Below, in pieces: positions 42,756 to 53,130 of a DNA stretch of 64,000 nucleotides. Source of the stretch: Stenopsyche tienmushanensis. Taxonomy: Eukaryota > Arthropoda > Insecta > Trichoptera > Stenopsychidae. Within the stretch, counting starts at the first letter, position 1. Each line of letters starts with the position of its first letter. The notes under the pieces are model-generated. The model did not search any database, had not been told where the DNA came from, and was given only the letters and a program-made list of their open reading frames with translations. The stretch spans positions 3,286,001 to 3,350,000 of the forward strand of contig WACJ01000126.1 in assembly GCA_008973525.1 (NCBI GenBank), read 5' to 3'. The position numbers and the translations under genes are program-made.

Positions 42756-44699
42756 TTATTTTTGCTGAAAAATCCTTCTGTATCTCGAAAAACTATTACA
42801 GAACTCCGAATTTATTTTTTTGCCATTAAAAATGCAGTAAATCAAGTTTCAAACCACTTTATAAATTTCCTAAATATTTTTTTAAAAAAATGTTTTCTTA
42901 ACATTAAGACAACAAAGAAAACATAGATATATTTTTAAAGAATAGTATTATTTCTCTGTTATTTATGCTATTTTTTGAACCCGTAACGTATAAGTTAAAA
43001 AGCTAAAAAAAGAATTGTGTATTTGAACGTATTCCATGATGTATTTATAAAAATAATCTATGATTTTTGTAATTTTTTAAAATATAATTTGCAATATTTT
43101 GCAGATGAATGACATTATTTTTATGACACATGTGTATACTGTCATTCTTAGAAAAAAGTTTAAAACTATATCAAGTTTATTTGACTTTTTTTCAAGGTAA
43201 AGCTATGCCTTGCTTCACGCATTAACGCGGGCGCGGACTGTAAAGTGTTAATACTTTAATTGCAGATAACCCTAAGACTATGATAAGATATATTGCTATT
43301 AAAAATTATTATTGTAGATAGTACCGAGATTTCGCAGTTGGATTTAAAGCTCGAACTTTTTGGGCTCAAATATTCAGAAGAATGTTATTTTAATAAAAAT
43401 ATATAGGCTATGAAAACTATGCCAAAGTGGTCAATAATCCCATAAAAGGATCTGTAAAAGCAAAATAAATAAATTCTTTGTCGTCAAAGATAAAGGGCAG
43501 AAAAAATTCTCAAGGCGTATTTTGGGTCCATCGCAAAATATCTGAGTCCTAAATGGAAGCCATCAGTAAAAACGCAAGATAGTCTGTTTTTTTGTAGGAT
43601 TTTCTGCTAAAAATCATGCCACATTTTTACTTATTTGCCAATATTCATCTATATAATTTCCAACAGCTATGCCATATATATTTTATAACAGAATTTTAGA
43701 TGATTCTATTAATAATTCAGGTTTATGATGTTTCAGAAAGAAATGCGATATTATAGATTTGTAATGGTAATACTATCTTCCAAGCAACTTTATACGAGTC
43801 TTGGCTCACACAACAAGACGATTATTGATTACAATTTCATCCAAGTTCAAATGTATTCGGGAACGAATTATACATATGCTGCGCCTCTTTTTCAAATTAA
43901 AATTCATGGAATCGTCGTTTCAGTTTAATATGGTATTATTCACGCTTCGAGTATAATTCTGACGCCCTTCTAGCAAATTTATGGCACATGTTCCCAAAAT
44001 ACAGTTCGTTTCAACCTTTCCACAAATACAGTATGAAACTTCACAAACAGAAGTTCTACGTTTGAATTTGAGAACTTCCATTGTCATGATAAAACGTCGG
44101 CCATTTACACCTCCGCCAGTGAATAGAAAAGGTGACTATATGAAAATTCCACGACGAAATACAGGTTAAATTATATTGCCGTACATTTAAAATGTCGTTC
44201 GACAAAAAGAAAAATAATTTCGGGGGTTGTACTTAAATTTCATTTTTATTCGTGCCCATGTCGTTGATAATATAATTATGTTTCAATACCAGTTCATGCT
44301 GTGTCCACCATTTTTTTATTTTGAAAGCTCTGTAAATTTGCAAAAAGCTCGCGGTGTAAAGCCGCGAATGTGTGTTCATGTTTTTTTGGCCCCTCCAACA
44401 AAACGAACTTTTCCAACAAAAATGTCACACACATATGAGTGTATGAGGGAATTAACGTTTCCCGTGTGACAATAGCTGATATAATAAAGTGGGTGGTTCA
44501 CTTTATGAAACCGAAAAGCCTTTTTTTTGTTTTTCGTCCTCGCATCCGATTGCTTTTTGGTGGATGTAAATTTAACAGTAATCGCTGAAAAGCAATTACC
44601 TCCGGAGCAAATCGCGGGCTTCAAAGGTATTCGAGTTCCGGGTTTTTCGCTCGCAAAAAATCATATTTTTACGCTTTTTTTCTGATAATCATGTCGAAA
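42756..44699. other. No supportable gene
   Basis: AT-rich; frames of 60-80 codons (for example 43,725-43,928, 43,981-44,169) show no domain. Nothing repeated elsewhere was recognised. Confidence 0.45.
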
Positions 44700-44899
44700 A
44701 ATAATATGACAACAGCTGAAATTTATCAAGGCTGTCCAATAAATTTCGGGGCAAGCAGTACAAAGAAGATCACCCTTAAGGCTGAGTACCATGTTGGCCC
44801 GACTATGGGTCGACCTGATAACAAGTCGACCCCCATTTTATGACTCCGTAGCTTTTTAAAATAAAAATAGACATTTTATCAACATCTCATCGAAATTTC

Positions 44900-45600
44900 A
44901 TAAAAATATATTTAGCCTATCTATTTGTGCACAGTATAGCTCTGCTGTGACAGTTTGGCCAGGTTTTAATTATTCGTAGTGAATTACGCCAAAAAAATCT
45001 CATCAAACACAAATGAGGACCTTTTTCAAGGATAATGACGGTCGAGGGATAGAAACAGATACTTGATTTCAAGAAAGTCACTGTTTTTCCTTCTCGGACT
45101 ATTGTAGAAGACCCACTTCTCATCCCCAGTAACCTTTTTAAAAATGAATCGATTTCAGACGTGGACAATAGCGATGAACAAATGATTATTCGTTGTTCCA
45201 AGACCGTTGATGAAAACTCCTGCGGATACTCAAATTCCCTGTCTATTTTTTTCCCGAATTTCCAGAATTTTCAAATGGTATTTTACTGTCGACTAAAGAC
45301 AACGGATGTCTAGCAATAATTCCTTTATTGTTTTTCGAGGATCAGATTCTACCAGAGAATTTAATGCGTCATCATCGATTATTGGAGATCGTTCTGATTT
45401 TGGTTTATTTTTCAAATCTGTGTCGCCACTTTTGAATTTTTTAAACCATGTATGGCATTTTCGAAAATTCAATATATTGCCATATGTATCTCAGATGCTC
45501 TAGGTAGCTTTTTTTACTTTTCAATCCTTTCTCAAATAAAAATAGTAAACAAGATCACAAATGGGTCTCATCAATTTCTGGCTTGGACATTTTCACTACA
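44900..45600 (-). pseudogene. Decayed mariner-type transposase
   Basis: Minus strand, read from about 45,595 downwards. A start-like MSKPEIDETHL and LLFLFEKG come first, corresponding to the first helix-turn-helix. WFKKFKSGDTDLKNKPKSE, then IIDDDALNSLVESDPRKTIKEL, matches the second helix-turn-helix and linker of mariner transposases. After further decay, SLLSTSEIDSFLKR comes next. In a shifted frame KKVTGDEKWVFYNSPRRK follows, holding the first catalytic Asp in the GDE block. HYE/LKPGQTVTAELYC-like codons can be traced near 44,940. Stops and frameshifts separate these pieces and the last catalytic Asp region is not visible. Terminal repeats were not confirmed; AAGGCTGTCCAATAAATTTC at about 44,730 is a possible right end. 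Confidence 0.8.
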
Positions 45601-45660
45601 GCTAAAAAAATATAAGAATATTTTAAAAAGCAAGACAAACAACAGAGCTTCAAAATGACA

Positions 45661-46493
45661 CCATTTGACGTATTTAGTCGACAGCAACCCGAGGCAAACT
45701 GACGGCAAAGACGCAACCAAAAAAAATGACATTTCTTTCCGCTTTATCTAATATTTTTTTATTTTTAATATATTAATACAAATGGTAATTTACATCATTC
45801 AGAATTATCTATCTGCGCCTCGCCAGTCTTATAATATTTCCCCCCTCAAATAATGTTGCATGAATCTAAAAAGACAAAAATCTGCCGGAGCAATGTCTGA
45901 AGAATAAGAAAGATGTCGTATTGTCTTCCATCCAAGGCTGTTTAATTTTTTCCGCGTCATTTTCGTCGCATAACCATTAATTTTTTTTATCCTTAATATC
46001 CATATCTCATACTAGTAATAAATAATCATTTTATCTCACCGTTTGAATGTGAAGCATCTTTGCAAAAAAAATCCGTCAAAAGTGCGTTGTGGCGATATAT
46101 AGACGCTGTAGTTAAATATTGTATAATTGACGCGGTGGCTCGTTTTGCATTTTGAATGCATTTTTTGTGTGTAATAGTTTAATTTTTGATTATTTCTACA
46201 AAAATAAATTAAGTTCATATATCATGAAGTTTTTTTTAAAAAAATAGTAAGTATTTGTGAAATATGATGTAACACTTAACTTAAAACTTATCAAAAAAAA
46301 AGATGTCGTAAACGAGTAAGACATAGGACCTGTAAAAATTAATGCAATCAGATCCCCTTACAATCAAATGGATCCTAAAAATATTTCAACTAGCTAACAT
46401 TCAGGCATGCGTTACAATACCACACGCGCTTAGTAATTATTCGAAAAGAAACTCAGTAGTACAGTTACGTGGTTTGTTGCTTCAGGCCATGTG
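45661..46493. other. No supportable gene; AT-rich
   Basis: AT-rich DNA between the mariner relic and the family F repeat. Nothing recognised. Confidence 0.4.
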
Positions 46494-47150
46494 TAGCGTG
46501 GGCTGCGCTGCTGTATGATCTGTTCCGGGTTACCCCAGACTAGCCACACTAAAGAGTGTCTTCCACTGATCCTTTAGCCAGCCTAGCGTCCAGGTACCCA
46601 TCCCCTTTGCTCCATGCCCTCTAGAGGAGGCGAGGTTTCCGCGGGAAAGATCAGCTCCAGACCATGTGCACCCGAAGGTGCGATGGAGGAGGAAGGACTA
46701 AGATTATGATAAATTCAAGAGATTTACTTTCACGGGCTTACTGCCACCACGAGTTCAAACTCAGTTTGAAGGGGGCTTCAGCAGATGACGGACTGCAGGA
46801 GTTACCTTTTTCCCATGATACTCGTATCGGTTCGGTCTTTTCTTCGTACTTAGCCACAGAGAGCCTAAAACAATTCTCCCCTGTTTGCCTAGGCTGTTGA
46901 GGATAGTGGTGAGCTTTTGACAAAGTCTCCACCAACTACTGTAATCGGCTGTTCCACACACCCCTTTATGGGTACGCAGCACAGGGTGACCTGCGCACCC
47001 AACTCATATTAGCTGGGCTAGCCCAGCAGCGTTTGACGAGCAAACCGATTGGACTACAGGGGAAGCCCTGTAGTCCAATCATCTGCTGCAGCATCCTTCA
47101 AGATGAGATTGTACTCGTGATGGTATCCGATCTCAACTTGGCCCCCTCTC
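46494..47150 (+). repeat. Family F repeat, long copy with LTR-like start
   Basis: Begins TGTAGCGTGGGCTGCGC, resembling the TGTARCGTGGGCG start of the LTR family, but the body is different. The 46,626-47,020 part matches 38,726-39,074. It holds the palindrome GCTGGGCTAGCCCAGC (about 47,015-47,030) and the hairpin at 47,047-47,080. Frames of 65-73 codons on the minus strand are not conserved in the other copy. A class assignment is not possible from the window. Confidence 0.6.
47047..47080. repeat. Perfect hairpin, 15-bp arms, GAAG loop
   Basis: GATTGGACTACAGGG and its exact reverse complement are separated by GAAG. It lies inside the family F repeat and is absent from the 38.7-kb copy. Confidence 0.85.
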
Positions 47151-47280
47151 TTCCGTGAGCAAAGATCAACTACTGTATTATGCGCGCATCTTTACTCTCC
47201 CCATCCCCGTGACCCCCGCATCACTTCACCACACCAATATGCGCCAATATGGCGCATCCGTCAATCATCTCGTAAAACAA

Positions 47281-47420
47281 ATTTGGCATATAAACAATGG
47301 TTGTACTAAACACAAAAAACTTATTAGATACATGCCCAATAACTCACCAAAGTTTTATCGCAATCGGATAAATAGTATAGGAACGCATATGGGATATACT
47401 TGAGACATTCATTTTTATAT
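47281..47420 (+). repeat. Non-LTR retrotransposon 3'-tail-like sequence
   Basis: Contains AAAGTTTTATCGCAATCGGA, GGAACGCATA and TTCATTTTTATATGC. These resemble the tails at 59,770-59,970. Ends of this type (ATCGCAATCGG...CATTTTTATATAT) are known from RTE/CR1-like 3' UTRs. No coding sequence is attached. Confidence 0.45.
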
Positions 47421-48724
47421 GCATGGATTTATTTATATTTTGATGTTGTTCTTTAATTAACTTAGCTATACTTAACAGTTTGTTAGGTGTTAGGACAGTA
47501 AAAAATAATTTGGGCATTTCTCTTGTTTAAGGTATAAAATTGAGTAGTTTTTGAACTAAACCTTAACATGCAATAAGAAGTAAGAACTTTTTTAGATCAG
47601 CTGTCTATTCCAATCCTTAAACCATTATTAAATAATTCTTAAGCCATTAATCAATATTATCATATTAAGACATCGAATATACATTAACCACATCATTTGA
47701 TTGCGTACCAATAACAATATTGCAATTGAAAACGACCCAAATTACATATTCCAAGAACCGACAAAGGAGACCTTATACATGCTGCCAATTATAAACGAAG
47801 TATTCAAAGCACCCTTCATATGTTCACTTGGTTCAAATTATATACTTGTTAGTGTGCGTAAACATATTCACGCGATAATCGAATAATTCGCACAAAATGA
47901 CTCCCAATAGTTAAATAATTACATTGCCTTTATATAGGAAAAAAGTATGCATTTCAACACTATGGGTTTTAAGAGCACCCCATAAATAATCGGATCGATC
48001 TTTCCCGTATCAATTTTCAGTTAGGATGTATTTCATACGACGAAATTTCCTATTTGTATTAATTTTTTTACAAAGTCTTACATCCGTGAGTAAAAAATAC
48101 GCTTTATGTCAACGTCTCAGCAGAGAGCTTTGAATGAAATATAAGCCTCATAGGAATTCTGCGTGACTTCTTAGCACAAGAAAGGACTCCTGGATGCAAA
48201 AACATATATCTTATGTCTACCCTCTGTCAAAATCATAACTTTGACCTTTGCGAAAATACGTATTGTTTTACAAAATTTGCCTTGAGTGATTTTCGCCCAA
48301 AGGGACGACCTCGTTCAGACATTCATATTAATACGAAAACCTCTTCCCTATCATTCTATTTGACGTCGAAAATATGTTCAACAGATTTTAAGAAATGTTG
48401 CGAACGAGAGATGAAATATTTCCAAGGACCGTGTTGTGGAACAATTTTATGCGTATTTGGTATTTGGAAAATTAACACAAACCAATTATCATCGTCCAAA
48501 CAAAATTTTCCTCCGCACAAAATTCAAATTATGCTTATTCAAACATGAAAATTTACGATGTTTGTAATTAGCGCAAAAAATATAAATCCGATGATTGTTT
48601 CCATATGATAAACCATTGTTGAAAAACAACCCATAAACGTTAAATTCATCCTTGTACACAACAACTGCTAAAATCACAATTACTTCCCGAATATTTATTT
48701 CAGGGAGATTGGGAATTTAAACAA
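47421..48724. other. No supportable gene
   Basis: AT-rich. The 111-codon frame at 48,213-48,548 has no domain and biased, low-information composition, so it is not called. Confidence 0.45.
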
Positions 48725-48829
48725 CAGTCAACCTTCAACATGTATACATTTTGTATGGATTCCTAATTTCCCATAGCGTATTGTTTCTATATCATGATCC
48801 ATATCTTGACGCTATAGAAGGGTTGACTG
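48725..48829. mobile_element. Pogo-like MITE, 105 bp
   Basis: Ends CAGTCAACCTTCAACATG and, inward from the right, CAGTCAACCCTTCTATAGCG. The right side is flanked by TA; the left is CA, a likely mutated TA... (single change). Same family as the element at 14,714-14,927 by the shared CAGTCAACCC...TATAGCG end. Confidence 0.7.
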
Positions 48830-49221
48830 TATTTTTAATTTATTTTATGACTTTGATAAGATGATGAACAAAACGGATTAACAATCTTCATGACGAAGTT
48901 ATAGGGAATAGCCCAAAATTGAAACTAGGACTTATGAACGACAATGAAGGACAAGATGAACATAATGAGTGTTCGAACAAAAAAGCCATGGTTTTCCTGA
49001 AAGTAAAACATCATTCAATAAGTTCATAGGATTTATTTTTGACATTTTGGCATTTTTGGTAGAAAAATGAATTCATATTCGAATATTTATATTTTTAAAA
49101 ATTATAATAATTTCTTATGGGGGTTGGTTGTATATTAATTTCTGGCGCATTTACAATGTATTTTTAATTTTTATTATATAATATTTTTTCTTACACTAAA
49201 TAAATTAATATCAGATCATGA
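48830..49221. other. No supportable gene
   Basis: AT-rich spacer between two small transposons. Nothing recognised. Confidence 0.4.
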
Positions 49222-49415
49222 TACGAGGGAAATTCAAATATAAACCGGAATTTTGCTGTATTATTTTTTTAGTGTACAAATGGAGTATCTAATTATTTTA
49301 CATTGTACCCTTCATTTAAAATACATTTATTCAATCGGATATGAAGCTTCTTGATCCCGTCACTAAAGAAAGAAGGCAAAAAGTAGCATCTTCTATTGCG
49401 CAATATTTCGTTCAA
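49222..49415 (+). mobile_element. Family B element, left half
   Basis: Terminus GAGGGAAATTCAAATATAAA followed by CCGGAATTTTGCTGTA. The internal block GAAGCTTCTTGATCCCGTCA and AGTAGCATCTTCTATTGCGC is in the opposite orientation to that at 9,885. The right terminus is missing. Confidence 0.65.
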
Positions 49416-49911
49416 ATTCCAGCAATACAAGTTTAGCCACATCTACCGAAGCTCAAGCTATCTTGTATCAAAAGAAGACGACATTTGTTTAATAATAATC
49501 AACATAAACTACTTGTAGACAAAAATGCAGCTTTGTAAATTTGATTGTAATGCCATTATATACAAATTGAAAAAATGGGTGCAAAAATTCGGTCGCTGCC
49601 TCTTGTACATAAGTTTATTTTATGTTTTTTGTGATTAAATGAGAGCATGTACAAAGCCGTGTTATAGGAATTCCGCATATTACGAGATCTGCCTGTATTA
49701 TATATATTAAATCTACCGAACCAATTTCATTTTCATATCTCTTTTTATGTACAAATCGCATGCTTAATCCTACTTGTATTATTGGCCCACAAGAGGGTAC
49801 ATTATATTTTCTCCAACTTTCCACCCTTTTGAATACAAACAGTATAAATAAATATGGAACGCTTTTAAATTTATATGGAATATTTTGCGACGAAGCCGAA
49901 GAAATAATATG
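49416..49911. other. No supportable gene
   Basis: AT-rich spacer; nothing recognised. Confidence 0.4.
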
Positions 49912-50442
49912 AAGGGGGTATTCTAGTCCAGAGGTACAAATTTTGGGTGCTTTTTCAAGTTTGATTTTTATTAGATATTTATTGATATTTTCTGAATATA
50001 CAAAAAAAAATGAGGAGTTTCTTGTTAATACGATTTAAACCCGTATCGTATAAAGAATAAAAATAAATCATTTTTTGACCTTATTTTTTCAGTTTTAATT
50101 TATTTTAAAATAGTTAAAAATAAATTTTTGCACAAATTTGGTAGAAACAATAGATAAATATATAATAAATATTTGCACTAAATTTGAAGTAAATCAATTG
50201 ATTAGAACTTGAGATATCATGTCAACCGTGTTGAAAAAAGTAGTTTTGAGAAAAACGCATTCAAAGATTTCATTCTGGTAGGATCGGCTTAGTTGCCTGC
50301 ATCACTAAAATAGCTATAACTTCGTAAATAATTGGAATTTTAGAAATTTCTTTGGTGGATATATTTTTAAATGTCTAAACCTTGAAAATATGCAAAAAAC
50401 CAAAATCGATTATTTTTTTTTATGTTAGACTAGAATTTCGCC
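49912..50442 (+). mobile_element. Family A element, complete with both inverted ends
   Basis: About 531 bp. Ends AAGGGGGTATTCTAGTCCA and, inward from the right, AAGGCGAAATTCTAGTCTA (15 of 19 identical). The interior holds GAGATATCATGTCAACCGTG, TTGAAAAAAGTAGTTTTGAG, GGTAGGATCGGCTTAGTTGC and AATAGCTATAACTTCG. No long frame is present, so the element is non-coding and non-autonomous. This is the reference copy for the family. Confidence 0.75.
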
Positions 50443-51973
50443 TTAAATAATGTATATCGAAACAAATTATGATTTGTCTTCGTCCCTTTTAATAAATTTG
50501 AATAGCATTTACATGTTGTTACATCTAGGAACAAATTTCGATGTGTTTTATCGGCCTTCAAGTCTATTGTTGGCAGATTCTGAGTGCGAAATAATAATGC
50601 GATCAATCTTCAAAATAAATTACAAATTTCCAGTCTTCATTATCAGCATAATGTCGAGAGCATTTAACACCCAATCCGCATGATAAACTACCTTTAAATT
50701 GGACATTGTCTGGGATTCCAATTTGCAAGCAGAAAAACACGCTTATTTCTGTACGAAGTAAGAGGGCCCATTGTACAAAACATAATAGGATGGACTAAAT
50801 AACTATGTTTTTGATTTATACCCGTTTAAACAAAACCCGGCGTCTGTTTTTGCGACCTTCATGCTGCCATATTGTTCGAGTCTATACGACTTCTATTAAG
50901 TGGTTAACCTCGTTAGAGCGCAGGAAAAAATTGTATCAAACTTTTTCAGTGGGGGGGTGAAAATGCGGTCCGCATTTTGACTTTTTCGGCTGTGGGAATT
51001 TTTTGTAATTTGTTGGGGAACATTTTTTAGACGACGTATTTTGTAAGCGGAGAGCCGAAGTAATTTTCGTGGCCCGCCAACATGTAAATGATACATTTCC
51101 ATAGAGTTTTTCTTGTCGTAATCACTGGTGTAGACCACTTTTGGCCTGAACAGCGCTGTTGTGAAAGTTACTCGGTAACTTTGAAGGAGGCGTACATACT
51201 CGAATAAGCTCTTACATGCTAAAAAGGGTATGTGATCAAGATTTTGGGTTAATTTAAGAGAGGTTTTCCAACCCTTTGTGTGAAGCACGAACGCTTATTT
51301 CACGCTAGGGTCACTTTGCGAACGTATGAAAAATGTAAGGTTCGCCGAGGAAGCATATATCGCATTAATATTATGCGACCCTCAGATAAATCCATAAGTA
51401 TTATTTAATGGGGAGAGAAATTTCCCTTAATAAAATACATAATATTATTATTTATATTGGACGAAGTAGATACTGAATCTTCAACAGGGTGCGCCATGTC
51501 AAATGTTACTAGATTCATTTGATTGTAGCTACACGTCACTGTGTATAAATTAGTTTATTTTGCTTAAATGTAAATTAGTTTTATGATGTATAAACATTTT
51601 TAAAGTGCCATATCTATTATCAACTCTTGATGATCTCTATAACAGAAATTTCCATTGAAATAATTTTCTTATGATAATTTCACATTGCCTTGGTGCATCC
51701 TTGATTTATTTTCCATAATTTGAATTTAAACTCCTTTATAATAAGAATCTAATATCTATCACACTATTCAATTATTGTTGGGAGCTTAACACACAATAGA
51801 TTTCATACTGTATGCATAATTCTAAGAACAAATACAGCATAAAAGTCTACGAATATTTAGAACAACTAACAGAATGCTAGGATTTGAGATCATAAATTGA
51901 GTCAGAGATACACCCTACATATATTTTTAAACCATAGTTGACTGGGTAGTTGATTTCATATCCCCATGTAAAA
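50443..51973. other. No supportable gene; one 130-codon frame noted
   Basis: AT-rich. A minus-strand frame of 130 codons (50,896-51,288) is longer than most here but shows no domain, signal peptide or membrane segment. I treat it as chance. Confidence 0.4.
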
Positions 51974-52285
51974 GCGCAAATTTAATTCGCCAGATTAATA
52001 GTGACATCTTCCGTCTCTCTTTAGGTGCAATGTGCTATTTTAACAGCGCCTCTTTCTGTGGCGCTGCGAGGACATTGCACCTGCAATTACCGACCGATCG
52101 CTTCTTGCGCGTACACCGCTACTAGTTGGGTGGTGACGCACAGGAAGCGAGAGTCGAGAGGAGTCATAGGTTGGCCTTGGCTGCGGGAAGATGTCCTTCT
52201 GGCAGCCAGATCTCTTTCTCTCTCGTGCTGAATAAGAATTTACCTAGAGAAGAGAGTATTTTTGTTCGACGTCTACGCAGTTTAC
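51974..52285 (+). mobile_element. LTR copy, plus strand, partial
   Basis: Blocks AATTTAATTCGCCAGATTAA, ATCTTCCGTCTCTCTTTAGG, GATCGCTTCTTGCGCGTA, GGTTGGCCTTGGCTGCGGG and GAGAAGAGAGTATTTTTG in LTR-family order. Neither LTR end is preserved. Confidence 0.7.
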
Positions 52286-52914
52286 AAAATAGACTTGAAT
52301 AGAAGAATAGAATAAGTTATAAGGTCTTACATCAGTAACACTTGATTTGGCGACTTTTAAACAAGAAAATAACAAAAATTCCGGCTTGCAATCATTCAAA
52401 GTCATTACTATGTATTTTGTTTATCTTATCTCTTCCTATATGTGAAGATCATCTAGAACAGCACTTCTTACACTTACGTACCCCCTCGTGTATAATATTT
52501 TTTTGGCGGGCCCGTCTCAACCCTTGTGACTTAATTCTTCCAAGAAACAAACATTTCTTGGTCAAAATAGATCTTTTTACAATGTTTTCTGTAAATCATT
52601 CGACGAAAATATATTTTTCAAGTATGGATACATGTTTTTTTTATATTCTAGCGGACCCCCAGTAATGTCTTCACGGACTCCCGGGGGCTCGAGAACTTCA
52701 GTTTAAGAACCGCTGATTTAGAAAATAAGGTTACAAAGGGTCCGGATGCCGAGGATTTTTAGTTTAGGGTAGTAGTAGTAGGAATCTCAAGTGTCAATTT
52801 GCCTGGTCCCGCATATTTGTCAGCCATTTTGTTCAGTCACAGTAAATTCTTCCGATAGTGAGGTCGTCGCGCGCTTCCGCCACTTTCCATCTGTACGAGT
52901 TCCGATTTCCTTCT
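52286..52914. other. No supportable gene
   Basis: AT-rich with a 107-codon domain-free frame (52,342-52,665). CCCCAGTAATG and CTCCCGGGGGCTCGAGAAC near 52,650-52,700 are unexplained. Confidence 0.4.
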
Positions 52915-53130
52915 TCAATATTTTTCCTAGTGTTATTTAGTCCAATTTTGGACCCCAAAACTTCCAACCAATATGCGTCAAATCTATAATACACTTTCGT
53001 TTAATAATTTACATTATTACACACTAATTACTAGTTCTAATTATCGAAAATGAATCACCCATTTTACTCCCAATTCACCGCTTTTCCCTCAATACTCTGC
53101 TTTTCATAGCCGATTTATATTAAACATTTT
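52915..53130 (+). repeat. Family G dispersed repeat
   Basis: Weak but ordered similarity to 59,985-60,150: AGTGTTATTTA, CCCAAAACTTCCAACCAATA, TTTAATAATTTA and TTCTAATTAT. No frame is conserved. In the second location it follows a retrotransposon-tail-like tandem repeat. Confidence 0.45.

Noticed and set aside
50896..51288. 130-codon minus-strand frame
   Set aside because: No recognisable domain, no repeat partner, no splice or promoter evidence. A chance frame cannot be excluded, so it is not called.
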